19,652 nucleotides of DNA from Betaproteobacteria bacterium (GTDB lineage: Bacteria; Pseudomonadota; Gammaproteobacteria; Burkholderiales; SG8-39): the NCBI GenBank assembly GCA_007280315.1, contig QYQC01000105.1, positions 1 to 19,652 on the forward strand, given 5' to 3'. The notes under the pieces are model-generated. The model saw only the letters and a list, made by a program, of their open reading frames with translations. It ran no database searches and was not told the origin of the DNA. Below are positions 7,304 to 15,006 of the stretch, piece after piece. Positions within the stretch are counted from its first letter, which is position 1. Every line of letters starts with the position of its first letter. The translations under genes were made by a program, and so were the position numbers.

Positions 7304-7816
7304 ATGGGTGCAAAGATGATGAATGGAGTTCCGATGGCGGCAGTGGAAGGATTGGTCAATGCCGTGAAGAGCGATCCGGCCAACGGCCAGACAAAATGGA
7401 ATGCGGTGACGACCTGGAAAGGCGGTCTGGTATGCGAGTCGAAGATCCGCAATCACACGGTGCATATGAACGAACCGACAGCGCTTGGCGGCACCGACAC
7501 GGCGCCGAACATGGTTGAAAACGTGCTCGCCGCCTACGGCTCCTGCCTGGTTGTGGGTTATACGCTGAACGCTGCCCTGCGCGGCATTACTATCAAGGAC
7601 CTCAAAGTCGAATTGGAAGGCGATCTGGACCTGGCCGGCTTCCTCGGCCTCGCCGAGACCGTTCCTGCTGGTTTCTCGGGGGTGCGCGCGAAAGTTCATC
7701 TCGACTCGGACGGCAGTCCTGAGGCGATTCAGGCCATGCACGCGCAGGTCCTGAAGACCTCGCCGGTCGGCTGCATTCTGACCAAGCCGTTGAAGGTGAC
7801 CACTGAACTCGTCTAG
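7304..7816 (+). CDS. OsmC-family thiol protein
   Basis: The 170-residue product fits the OsmC/Ohr superfamily. It has two conserved cysteines in typical settings: C81 in ENVLAAYGSC (helix centre) and C157 in SPVGCILTKPL, with a beta-rich N-terminus (TTWKGGL, KIRNHTVHMNEP). Family members reduce organic hydroperoxides with this Cys pair, or handle other thiol chemistry in the cytosol. ATG 7304 is chosen over an in-frame GTG at 7178 because AGGAGG sits about 9 bases upstream and the extra 42 residues look non-coding. It follows the sulfhydrylase by 152 bases and precedes the transporter block. Its role may be to protect from or reduce a reactive sulfur or peroxide species formed from the imported compound (inference). 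Confidence 0.85.
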   Translation: MGAKMMNGVPMAAVEGLVNAVKSDPANGQTKWNAVTTWKGGLVCESKIRNHTVHMNEPTALGGTDTAPNMVENVLAAYGSCLVVGYTLNAALRGITIKDLKVELEGDLDLAGFLGLAETVPAGFSGVRAKVHLDSDGSPEAIQAMHAQVLKTSPVGCILTKPLKVTTELV

Positions 7817-7834
7817 CGCGAGAACTGCGGATTC

Positions 7835-7866
7835 GAACGGGGGCAGCTGCGCCATGCCCCCTGTTC
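7835..7866 (+). terminator. Strong stem-loop after the OsmC gene
   Basis: GGGGGCA (7839-7845) pairs perfectly with TGCCCCC (7855-7861), extended by GAAC/GTTC (7835-7838 with 7863-7866) past one bulged T, giving an 11-bp stem and a 9-base loop. It begins 19 bases after the OsmC stop. No T-run follows, so it is not a canonical intrinsic terminator. It may act as a partial terminator or a transcript-end stabiliser between the enzyme row and the transporter operon. Confidence 0.4.
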
Positions 7867-7874
7867 TGATCCGG

Positions 7875-7886
7875 CGAACGCGTTCG
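7875..7886. promoter_or_regulatory. Perfect 12-base palindrome upstream of the importer operon
   Basis: CGAACGCGTTCG is a perfect palindrome with a central CG, 66 bases before the ATG of the first permease gene and 8 bases after the strong stem-loop. It has the size and symmetry of an operator half-site pair, but no recognisable -35/-10 lies beside it. In DNA this GC-rich, a 12-base palindrome can also arise by chance. Confidence 0.3.
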
Positions 7887-7951
7887 ACGCGGCGATGTTT
7901 TTCCGCCGGCGAAGGCGTCGTCCATGCCGGTCGAGGCGTTGGAGGGCGCTG

Positions 7952-8752
7952 ATGCGAATGCTGCGGAACCGCAAATTCTGGATGATGTGCGCGGGGAACC
8001 TGGGGCTATTCGCCCTGTGGTATGGCAGCGTCAAATGGATTCCGCTGGAATCGTTCCGGCGGATGCCAGACCCGGTAAGGGTGATGACCGAGTGGTTCAA
8101 TCCCAATCCGGTCTTCGGCATCTCAATTTTCGTCAAGACCTATTACTTTCACATTCTGTACAGTACCTACCGCGCCCTGGTGTCCTTCTTTCTTGCCGTG
8201 TCGCTGGGTGTGCCGCTTGGCATCCTCATGGGCTGGAACAAAAAGGTTCGCGAATTCGCCTCGGCGCTTCTTGGACTGTTGCAGCCAGTTCCGCCTCTCG
8301 CCTGGGTTCCGCTCGCCATCCTGATCCTTCCCGGTGAGGCGGCAGTGATCTTCGTCTGCTTCCTGGTGGCGTTTTTTGCCACTGCTTTGAATACTTACGT
8401 CGGCGTGAAATCGATCGACCCGGACTATTTCCGCGCCGCCGCCTGCCTCGGCGCGAGCCGCAAGGACGTGCTGTTCGACGTGATCATACCGGGCGCCCTG
8501 CCGAATATTTTCACCGGCCTGCAGATCGCCATGGGTGCGGCGTGGTTTTCCCTTGCGGCGGGAGAAATGATCGCTGCGCAGTACGGGCTTGGTTTTCTGA
8601 TAATGGAATCCTACAACCTGGTGCAGGTGCCCACGATAGTGATCGGTATGGCCACCCTGGGCCTGCTCGGCTACTTCAGCAGCATGTTTATCCGGTATGT
8701 CGGCGGCAAGCTGATGCGGTGGCGCGAGGAAGCAATGGGAGTGAAGGGCTAA
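7952..8752 (+). CDS. Importer A permease 1 (class 1, SsuC/TauC/NrtB type)
   Basis: The 266-residue integral membrane protein is of the BPD_transp_1 type used by sulfonate, taurine and nitrate importers. Several hydrophobic segments are visible (about 13-30, 65-93, 105-126, 129-147, 190-215, 230-250). The cytoplasmic EAA-type loop that docks on the ATPase is at about 160-184 (FRAAACLGASRKDV, then IPGALP). QPVPPLAWVPLAILILPG (111-128) identifies the class 1 subtype, shared with the permease at 13332. ATG 7952 is preferred to an in-frame ATG at 7895 because GGAGGG lies 5 bases upstream and the longer form would add an Arg-rich stretch. Four bases separate it from the next gene. Together with permease 2 it should form a heterodimeric channel. 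Confidence 0.88.
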   Translation: MRMLRNRKFWMMCAGNLGLFALWYGSVKWIPLESFRRMPDPVRVMTEWFNPNPVFGISIFVKTYYFHILYSTYRALVSFFLAVSLGVPLGILMGWNKKVREFASALLGLLQPVPPLAWVPLAILILPGEAAVIFVCFLVAFFATALNTYVGVKSIDPDYFRAAACLGASRKDVLFDVIIPGALPNIFTGLQIAMGAAWFSLAAGEMIAAQYGLGFLIMESYNLVQVPTIVIGMATLGLLGYFSSMFIRYVGGKLMRWREEAMGVKG

Positions 8753-8756
8753 GGCA

Positions 8757-9635
8757 ATGGCGTTGTTTGACAAAATAGAGGTCACGCCGCGCGACGCGGC
8801 CACATCGGCTGCGATCGACGGCGCGCTTTCCATCCGTCGCGTTTCCAAGGTCTACGATCCGGACGGGGCCGGCGTCGTTGCCGTTCAAGACTGCAGCGTC
8901 GAAATCGCCCCGGGGGAGTTTGTCGCCATTGTCGGACCGTCTGGCTGCGGCAAGAGCACTCTGCTGAATGTTCTTGCCGGGTTCGACACACTGACGGCGG
9001 GAGAAATCCTGCTGGACGGCAATCCGCTGGCGAGCGTCTCGCGCCCGCCGCAGCCGGGACCGGACCGCGTCGTCGTATTCCAGCACGGCGCCCTGTTCCC
9101 GTGGAAGACGGTTCTGGAAAACATAATGTATGGGCCGTTGCGGCAAAAAACCATGACCAATGCGGCGGCGGAGGAGAAGGCGCTGGACCTGCTCCGACGC
9201 TGTGGCGGGCTTGACACCGTCGCAAGCTCCTATCCGGCCCAGCTCTCATCCGGAATGCAGCGTCGCGTCGAGATCATCCGCGCGCTCATGAACGAGCCCA
9301 AAGTACTGTTGCTCGACGAACCGTTCCGCGCCATGGATTCGGTGTCGAAGGCGACCATGCACCGCCACCTGCTCGAAATGTACAGCCTGTGTCGCAAGAC
9401 CATTGTGTTCATTACCCATGACCTGGAGGAAGCCATTTACCTCGCCGACACCGTCATCGTGATGACGACGCGGCCGGGAACGGTCAAGAAAGTGCTGAAA
9501 ATCAGCCTGCCCCGGCCGCGGTTGCCGCAAATGATGTCCTCCCACGAGTACCTGGAAATCAAACGTCAGGTCGCGGAAGGCGTACACGAAGAGGCGAAGA
9601 AGGCCTTCGAACGTGGTGAACGCGAACATGCGTAG
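8757..9635 (+). CDS. Importer A ATPase 1 (intact H-loop, altered signature LSSGM)
   Basis: The 292-residue ABC ATPase has Walker A GPSGCGKST (60-68), Q-loop Q109 followed by HGALFPWKT, signature LSSGM (163-167), Walker B VLLLDE (183-188) and the H-loop histidine H221 in ITHDLEEA. The signature has Ser in place of the first Gly of the usual LSGG, which should weaken the ATP site to which it contributes. It carries all residues needed on the Walker side. The tail EEAKKAFERGEREHA is nearly identical in character to that of the ATPase at 12484, marking them as paralogues. It sits 4 bases after permease 1 and overlaps permease 2. It powers uptake from the cytoplasmic side, presumably as a heterodimer with the ATPase at 10432. 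Confidence 0.9.
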   Translation: MALFDKIEVTPRDAATSAAIDGALSIRRVSKVYDPDGAGVVAVQDCSVEIAPGEFVAIVGPSGCGKSTLLNVLAGFDTLTAGEILLDGNPLASVSRPPQPGPDRVVVFQHGALFPWKTVLENIMYGPLRQKTMTNAAAEEKALDLLRRCGGLDTVASSYPAQLSSGMQRRVEIIRALMNEPKVLLLDEPFRAMDSVSKATMHRHLLEMYSLCRKTIVFITHDLEEAIYLADTVIVMTTRPGTVKKVLKISLPRPRLPQMMSSHEYLEIKRQVAEGVHEEAKKAFERGEREHA

Positions 9636-10410
9636 CAGCAGCGCTTTTGTGCGCTGGAGGAAAGGCCTCAATTGGCGCGGCGCCGTCGCGGTAGCCAGTT
9701 TTATTTTGCTGTGGCAATTGCTGGTCAGATTCAAAGTGCCTGGATTCGAGACGATTCCGACGCTGTCGGATGTTTTCAGCACCTTCTGGACCAAGTACAT
9801 GTTGAGCGCAAAGTACTGGAAGGCGTGGGCGGTGAGTTTCGAGCGCGTGGGTTACGGTTTCGTGATATCGCAGGTTCTGGGAATACCGATAGGTTTGCTC
9901 CTGGGTACGCGGCAGATGTTTCACGACGTCATGTTCTCTGTGATCGAGATCCTGCGCCCGATCCCGCCGCTGGCATGGGTTCCGATTTCGATCCTGTTCT
10001 GGCCGACCAATGAGATGAGTATCGTCTTCATCACCTTTATCGGGGCCTTCTTTATTATCGTAATCAATGTGCATGACGGCGTCAGGAGCATCAAGAAAGA
10101 ACATCTTTGGCTGGCCCGGTCACTGGGCGCGTCGCCGTGGCGCATTTTTCAGCGCATTATCATACCTTCGGTAATACCTTCGATCGCAGTAGGCATGACG
10201 CTCGGGATCGCGGTGACCTGGAACGTGGTAATCGCCGCGGAAATGATTGCGAGCGACACCGGCCTGGGGCGGCTCACCTGGGAAGGCTACGTAAGCAACA
10301 CGCCGGCGGTAGTGATATTGGGCATGATCAGTATCGGGCTGGCGGGGTATTTGTCGACCAAACTGGTCGACTATGCGGAAAAAAAGATGATGCCATGGCG
10401 AAAAGCCTGA
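9628..10410 (+). CDS. Importer A permease 2 (class 2)
   Basis: The 260-residue BPD_transp_1 permease has a first membrane segment near 19-34 and an EAA-type loop at about 160-184 (LARSLGASPWRIF, then IIPSVIP). The class-defining segment LRPIPPLAWVPISILFWPT (109-127) is shared with the permease at 14180 but differs from class 1 (FWPT against LPG). The chosen ATG overlaps the stop of ATPase 1 by 8 bases, suggesting translational coupling; a GTG five codons earlier (9613) is possible. Both candidates lack a strong ribosome binding site. Distinct class 1 and class 2 permeases in one operon differ from the homodimeric channels usual for SsuC and TauC. Confidence 0.87.
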   Translation: MRSSSAFVRWRKGLNWRGAVAVASFILLWQLLVRFKVPGFETIPTLSDVFSTFWTKYMLSAKYWKAWAVSFERVGYGFVISQVLGIPIGLLLGTRQMFHDVMFSVIEILRPIPPLAWVPISILFWPTNEMSIVFITFIGAFFIIVINVHDGVRSIKKEHLWLARSLGASPWRIFQRIIIPSVIPSIAVGMTLGIAVTWNVVIAAEMIASDTGLGRLTWEGYVSNTPAVVILGMISIGLAGYLSTKLVDYAEKKMMPWRKA

Positions 10411-10431
10411 AAATTCTGCCGCAGGCGCAAC

Positions 10432-11235
10432 GTGGCTGACGCCCGCTCAATTGGTCGGATCGCGGTCAAGGGCGTGGGAAAATTGTACCAGCGCCCAAAG
10501 CAGCCGCCGGTTCAGGTGCTCGATAACTGCTCGTTTGAAATCGAGCCGGCAAAGCTTACCGTGCTCATGGGTGCTTCGGGCTGCGGCAAATCGACTCTGG
10601 CGTATATGATTGCCGGCTACCTCAGCCCCGACAAAGGAAGCATGACCATCGACGACATTTCGATCGTCGGTCCCGGGCCGGATCGCATTATGGTGTTCCA
10701 GGAGACCGCACTGTGGCCGTGGATGACGGTGATCGAGAACGTGATCTTCGGTCCGAGGGCGCTCGGTTCCATGTCTGACGCGGAAGCGCGCAGCAAGGCC
10801 AACGCCCTATTGACTAAATTCGGTCTTATCGAATTTCGCGACAAGTATCCGGGACAGCTTTCCGGAGGAATGAAAAGACGGGCCGAACTGGCGCAGGCAC
10901 TCATCAACAGCCCAAAAATTATGATCCTGGATGAGCCGTTTCGCGGACTGGACGTGATGACGCGCGAACTGATGCAGGAATACTACGTTGGGCTTTTCGA
11001 AGAAACCCGGCTTACCACGCTGTTCATTACCGCGGAACTTGAGGAGGCTATTTTTCTTGCCGACCGGCTGCTGATCATGGGCGGCTCGCCGAGCCGGATT
11101 GTCAAGGCGATTGAAGTCGACCTGCCGCACCCGAGGACCTGGGAGGTGCTGACCAGCGAGCGCTATCTGGAAATAAAGGAGGAAATTATGCGACTACTGT
11201 ACCAGGACCAGGAGGCGGAATTACTGGCGCAATAA
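10432..11235 (+). CDS. Importer A ATPase 2 (canonical LSGGM, H-loop His replaced by Ala)
   Basis: The 267-residue ABC ATPase has Walker A GASGCGKST (47-55), Q90 followed by ETALWPWMT, signature LSGGM (143-147) and Walker B IMILDE (163-168). The H-loop position is Ala (A201) in FITAELEEA, where a His is nearly invariant. The Walker-side site should therefore hydrolyse ATP poorly, while its good signature can complete the site of ATPase 1. The start is GTG at 10432, 21 bases after the permease stop, with only a weak Shine-Dalgarno. RGLD, MQEYY and the other class 2 features are shared with the ATPase at 16604. It is more likely a functional asymmetric partner than a decaying gene, because Walker A, Walker B and signature are all kept. 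Confidence 0.9.
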   Translation: MADARSIGRIAVKGVGKLYQRPKQPPVQVLDNCSFEIEPAKLTVLMGASGCGKSTLAYMIAGYLSPDKGSMTIDDISIVGPGPDRIMVFQETALWPWMTVIENVIFGPRALGSMSDAEARSKANALLTKFGLIEFRDKYPGQLSGGMKRRAELAQALINSPKIMILDEPFRGLDVMTRELMQEYYVGLFEETRLTTLFITAELEEAIFLADRLLIMGGSPSRIVKAIEVDLPHPRTWEVLTSERYLEIKEEIMRLLYQDQEAELLAQ

Positions 11236-11240
11236 GATCG

Positions 11241-11255
11241 GCCCGTGCCACGGGC
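11241..11255 (+). other. Intercistronic palindrome before binding-protein gene A
   Basis: GCCCGTG-C-CACGGGC is a 15-base palindrome that can fold into a 5-bp GC hairpin, 5 bases after the ATPase 2 stop. A T-rich stretch (about 11280-11302, with seven consecutive T at 11292-11298) follows about 37 bases later, then a very strong AGAAGGAGGA ribosome binding site. It may help the binding protein be produced in excess over the membrane parts, as hairpins do in other ABC operons (inference). Confidence 0.3.
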
Positions 11256-11323
11256 ATATGAATGATGTTTGGAATGACGTTTGTTTTGGACTTTTTTTGT
11301 TGTCAGACCCAGAAGGAGGAAAC

Positions 11324-12448
11324 ATGGAAAACTTGAGAACGGGAAAAATCAGGAAGTCGGCTCTCGGCGCTGTGATTCTCGGCGCCGCGCTGTTGACCGG
11401 CATGTTGTCCGGGCAGCCGGCCGTAGCGGCGGAGCCGGTGCATATCACCTATGGTTATCACCCCTATTGGACCGGGGCCTGGTACGGCGTGATCCTCAAA
11501 TCCAAGGAATTGTGGAAGAAATACCTGCCTCCAGGCAGCACGGTCAAGTTCGAGCCGCATCTGACCGGCCCGCCCATGATCAATGCCATGCTCGCAAACA
11601 AGATGCAGATAGGCACCATGGGCGACATGCCGTCGCTGGTGCTGACGACCAAAGGCGCCATCGCGGATCTACGCCTGGTTTCGGTCCCGATGTACAGCAA
11701 GAGCATGAACTGCACCAAGGTTCTGGTGAGCAAGAGTGCTCCCGAGTTCAAGGACTACAAAGCCGCAATGACCTGGATGACCGGCAAGCCGTTTGCCTAT
11801 CACAAAGGGACCTGCGCCAACCGCGGCGTGGAAGCGCTTATCTCGAAGGGCGCGTTCAAGCCTTCGGAAATTCTGGTCATGCCGATCGAGGTGATTGCGA
11901 GCAACTTCGAGGCAGGGAAACTTTCTGCTGCCGCCATGTGGGAGCCGCATGCGCGTCGCATGGTGGAAAAAGGCTACGCCAAGTACGCCGCAACTGCCGG
12001 GCCGTGGAACGAGTATGACGCCAACTTCACTTCGATGCGCCAGGACTTCATCGACAAGAATCCCGAGGCGGCGGTGGGCTGGATGAAGGCTGAGATCGAA
12101 GCGATTCAGTTTCTGATCAGCAACCCGCGCGAATCGGCGCAAATCATCAACAAGGAACTGACCGGTTACGACGAACAGACCGTGTGGTCGGCCCTGTACG
12201 AGGCGCTTCCGGCCAGTACCGGCGGCGATCCGGTCAACTATGTGGCCAAGCTCGGGTTCGACGATGACGTGCGTGCGCTGATGAATGACGGCTACAAGTT
12301 CCTTCACGATCTGAAGGTGATCGAGTCTGCGACCATGCCCAAGACCGCCATCAACGACGGGCCGCTGAAAAAAGCGATGCAGGAGATGGGGGTCAAGGCG
12401 CCGCTGGGCGAGATTCGCGGTCAGCCGCGCTCGGCTTTCAAGAATTGA
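11324..12448 (+). CDS. Importer A periplasmic binding protein (NMT1/SsuA/TauA/NrtA type) with two conserved Cys
   Basis: The 374-residue product has a Sec signal: basic start (RTGKIRK), hydrophobic core about 14-29, and a likely cut after AVA or AVAA (near 35-36). The mature part resembles COG0715 binding proteins: GYHPYWTGAW (44-53), GPPMINAML (82-90), IGTMGDMPS (96-104), and a ligand-loop-like segment HKGTC (160-164). Cysteines C130 and C164 are matched exactly in binding protein B. C164 directly follows KGT, at a spot where SsuA/TauA-type proteins contact the anionic ligand. ATG 11324 is preferred to an in-frame ATG at 11258 because AGAAGGAGGA precedes it and the signal peptide then starts normally. 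It is the last gene of importer A. The ligand cannot be assigned. Confidence 0.9.
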   Translation: MENLRTGKIRKSALGAVILGAALLTGMLSGQPAVAAEPVHITYGYHPYWTGAWYGVILKSKELWKKYLPPGSTVKFEPHLTGPPMINAMLANKMQIGTMGDMPSLVLTTKGAIADLRLVSVPMYSKSMNCTKVLVSKSAPEFKDYKAAMTWMTGKPFAYHKGTCANRGVEALISKGAFKPSEILVMPIEVIASNFEAGKLSAAAMWEPHARRMVEKGYAKYAATAGPWNEYDANFTSMRQDFIDKNPEAAVGWMKAEIEAIQFLISNPRESAQIINKELTGYDEQTVWSALYEALPASTGGDPVNYVAKLGFDDDVRALMNDGYKFLHDLKVIESATMPKTAINDGPLKKAMQEMGVKAPLGEIRGQPRSAFKN

Positions 12449-12483
12449 TCGCCGGAGATCAATCCAAAGCGACGGCGAGCGAA

Positions 12484-13329
12484 ATGTTGCAGGGGAGTCC
12501 GCGATCCGAGACGGGCGGAGCATTGAGCATTAGGAGCGTAGGCAAGGTCTACGATCCCGGGGGCGATCATGTTGTGGCCCTTGAGCAGTTCTCACTGGAA
12601 ATCCCGTCAGGCCAGTTCTGCGCGGTCGTCGGGCCGTCGGGCTGCGGCAAGACGACCCTCCTCAACATGCTCGCCGGTTTCGAGAGCCCGACTTCCGGGG
12701 AGATCGTCATGGACGACGAAATCCTGGCGGGCGCAGGGAAACGGCTGGCGCCGGGGGCGGACCGGATGGTGGTGTTTCAGCAGGGCGCGCTGTTTCCCTG
12801 GAAGACGGTGCTATGGAACGTGACTTGCGGCCCGGTACTTCAGGGCCGTCTGTCGCCGGATCGGGCAGAGGCCGACGCGCGCGCAATGCTGGCCCGCGTC
12901 GGTCTCGAGGGAATTGAGCACCAGTATCCGGGGGAACTCTCGGCGGGCATGCTGCGTCGGGTGGAAATCGTGCGCGCGTTGTTGATCGAACCGAAGATCC
13001 TGCTGCTGGATGAGCCGTTCCGTGCGTTAGATGCGCTGACGAAAAGCGTGATGCACGAATGCCTGCTGGAACTCTACGATTTGACGCGCAAGACTGTTTT
13101 TTTCGTCACCCATGATTTGGAAGAGGCGATCTTTCTGGCCGACCGCGTGGTAGCGATGACTGCGCGTCCGGGGCGGATAAAGAAAATGATCAAAGTCGAT
13201 CTTCCGCGGCCGCGGGACTACCGGATTGTCTCGTCCGAGCGATTCGGCCAGCTCAAGCGCGAGGCCGTCGACGCGATTTACGATGAGGCGAAGAAGGCGT
13301 TCGAGGCTGGTGAGAGGGAGTTCGCGTAG
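12484..13329 (+). CDS. Importer B ATPase 1 (intact H-loop, altered signature LSAGM)
   Basis: With the chosen start the product is 281 residues: Walker A GPSGCGKTT (50-58), Q99 followed by QGALFPWKT, signature LSAGM (152-156), Walker B ILLLDE (172-177) and H-loop H210 in VTHDLEEA. As in importer A ATPase 1, the first Gly of LSGG is replaced (here by Ala) while the Walker side is complete. The start is uncertain. ATG 12484 is used, but an in-frame TTG at 12445 overlaps the previous stop as TTGA and would add 13 residues; neither has a good ribosome binding site. The Q-loop surroundings, the RALD D-loop and the EAKKAFEAGEREFA tail show it is the paralogue of the ATPase at 8757. Confidence 0.88.
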   Translation: MLQGSPRSETGGALSIRSVGKVYDPGGDHVVALEQFSLEIPSGQFCAVVGPSGCGKTTLLNMLAGFESPTSGEIVMDDEILAGAGKRLAPGADRMVVFQQGALFPWKTVLWNVTCGPVLQGRLSPDRAEADARAMLARVGLEGIEHQYPGELSAGMLRRVEIVRALLIEPKILLLDEPFRALDALTKSVMHECLLELYDLTRKTVFFVTHDLEEAIFLADRVVAMTARPGRIKKMIKVDLPRPRDYRIVSSERFGQLKREAVDAIYDEAKKAFEAGEREFA

Positions 13330-13331
13330 CC

Positions 13332-14183
13332 ATGCCAACGACACCAGCGCGTCCGCCTACCCGCAAAGGACGATGGTCAGTGATCCTGGCCGCACCGCAG
13401 ACCTGGCAGATGGCGCTGGGCTTCGGGTTGTTTGTCGGGATCTGGTATTTGACCTCGGCAGTGCTGAAGCTTCCCCGGTTTGAAAAAATTCCCGATCCGC
13501 TCGGCGTCCTGATCGAGTGGTTAAGCTGGAACCCGATCTACGGCCTTTCAATTTTCACGCCTGACTATTACAAGCACATCGGCTACAGTATCTACAGGGC
13601 GTTTACGGCGTTCGTTCTGGCGGTCGCCCTTGGCGTGCCGCTGGGACTGTTCATGGGATGGAGTCCGCTTTTCCGCCGGTTCACTTTCCCCCTGGTTGAG
13701 CTGATCCGCCCCATTCCGCCCCTGGCCTGGGTCCCGTTTGCGATCCTGCTTCTTCCCGGCACAGAGTGGGCTGTAATATTCGTGACCTTTATCGCCGCAT
13801 TCTTCGCCATGGTTCTCAACTCGCTGTTGGGCGCGCGCTCCATCGATCCCGTTTACTTCAGGGCAGCACAGTGCCTGGGATTTCGTCCCTGGGATGTGTT
13901 TATCCATGTGGTAGTTCCGGGAGCGCTGCCTTTTGTATTCACCGGCCTCCAACTCGCGATGGGATTGTCCTGGTTTGCTCTGGTCGCCGGGGAAATGATC
14001 GCGGGCCGGTATGGACTTGGATTCATGATTTTCGAAGGCTATTCGCTCGCCCAGTACCGCAATATCATCATCGGCATGGGTACGCTCGGGCTCCTCGGTT
14101 ACGCATCGAGTGCGGGGGTCAGAATGCTCGGGCGCCGCATGATGATTTGGCGCGAACGCCAACTCGGCGGCGGTGCGGAATGA
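13332..14183 (+). CDS. Importer B permease 1 (class 1)
   Basis: The 283-residue BPD_transp_1 permease has a first membrane segment about 27-45, segment IRPIPPLAWVPFAILLLPG (class 1 marker) and EAA-type loop FRAAQCLGFRPWDVF, then VVPGALP. It matches the permease at 7952 closely in layout: both have YGLGF plus a Tyr-rich stretch YYKHIGYSIYR or YYFHILYSTYR, and end in an Arg-rich cytoplasmic tail. The ATG lies 2 bases after the ATPase stop, with GAGAGGGAG upstream, and the end overlaps the next gene by 4 bases (ATGA). This is typical of translational coupling within one operon. Confidence 0.88.
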   Translation: MPTTPARPPTRKGRWSVILAAPQTWQMALGFGLFVGIWYLTSAVLKLPRFEKIPDPLGVLIEWLSWNPIYGLSIFTPDYYKHIGYSIYRAFTAFVLAVALGVPLGLFMGWSPLFRRFTFPLVELIRPIPPLAWVPFAILLLPGTEWAVIFVTFIAAFFAMVLNSLLGARSIDPVYFRAAQCLGFRPWDVFIHVVVPGALPFVFTGLQLAMGLSWFALVAGEMIAGRYGLGFMIFEGYSLAQYRNIIIGMGTLGLLGYASSAGVRMLGRRMMIWRERQLGGGAE

Positions 14184-14965
14184 GAACCGTGCTACGCTGG
14201 CTTCGAAACCTGGAAAATCCAGCAGTGTGGCAGGGGATGTTCTCTGTCTTCGTGTTGTTCGGGCTATGGCAGGCTGCCGGCGCGTTGCGTGTCGGCGGGA
14301 TCGGGGACATTCCAACACCGGTGGACGTCGCCAGGGCGCTCGTCGACGCAACCCAAACCAGCCGCTATTGGTCGAGCTGGGCGATCAGCGGCGAGCGGGT
14401 CGCTATCGGTTTTCTGGCGGGCACGCTGATTGGAGTTCCGGTCGCGCTCGCGCTCGGCATGAACCGGACCCTGCGCGGGATTGTATTTCCGGTAATGGAA
14501 ACACTCAGACCGGTACCGCCGCTCGCCTGGGTGCCGCTGTCGATTCTGTTCTGGCCGACGCTGGAGCTGTCGATTATTTTCGTAATTTTCCTCGGGGCCT
14601 TTTTCTCCGTGGCGCTGAACGTTCTTGGCGGGGTGGACGCGGTCGATCCGTCGCTGCTGCGCGCGGCCCGTTCCATGGGCGCACGTCCGCGGCATATATT
14701 CTGGATGATCGTGCTGCCGGCTACGATTCCGGCGATCGTCACCGGAATGGCGCTGGGAATGGGGCTGACATGGGAAATCGTGATCGCGGCCGAGATGATC
14801 GCCGGGAAAGCGGGGCTCGGCTATCTCGCCTGGGAAGGATTCGTCAACGGCTCGCTGGTTTCGATTCTGGTGGCGATGGTCAGCATTGGCATCGGGGGAT
14901 TCTTGTCCTGCGGCCTGATCTGGGTGCTGGGTCAGCGGGCAACTCCGTGGCAAAGGAAGTCGTAG
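14180..14965 (+). CDS. Importer B permease 2 (class 2)
   Basis: The 261-residue BPD_transp_1 permease carries the class 2 marker LRPVPPLAWVPLSILFWPT and an EAA-type loop LRAARSMGARPRHIF followed by VLPATIP. It begins at the ATG of an ATGA overlap with permease 1. Open frame extends upstream of this point but only as antisense-style shadow of permease 1, so the overlap start is preferred. The closest relative in the window is the permease at 9628. The pair 13332/14180 should form a heterodimeric channel equivalent to 7952/9628. Confidence 0.88.
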   Translation: MRTVLRWLRNLENPAVWQGMFSVFVLFGLWQAAGALRVGGIGDIPTPVDVARALVDATQTSRYWSSWAISGERVAIGFLAGTLIGVPVALALGMNRTLRGIVFPVMETLRPVPPLAWVPLSILFWPTLELSIIFVIFLGAFFSVALNVLGGVDAVDPSLLRAARSMGARPRHIFWMIVLPATIPAIVTGMALGMGLTWEIVIAAEMIAGKAGLGYLAWEGFVNGSLVSILVAMVSIGIGGFLSCGLIWVLGQRATPWQRKS

Positions 14966-15006
14966 CGAAGTGCGGTGATCGAGTAGTTTCTATTACAGGA
15001 GGAGTG

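Noticed and set aside
10432..11235. ATPase with missing H-loop His as a decaying pseudogene
   Set aside because: Frame, Walker A, Walker B, Q-loop and signature are all intact and the same loss recurs in the paralogue at 16604, so it looks selected.
13766..14179. Upstream extension of importer B permease 2
   Set aside because: It reads in another frame through permease 1 and lacks membrane segments; the ATGA overlap start at 14180 gives a normal-length permease.
14173..15006. Upstream extension of binding protein B
   Set aside because: It is an out-of-frame shadow of permease 2; the true start at 15007 has AGGAGG and begins a normal signal peptide.
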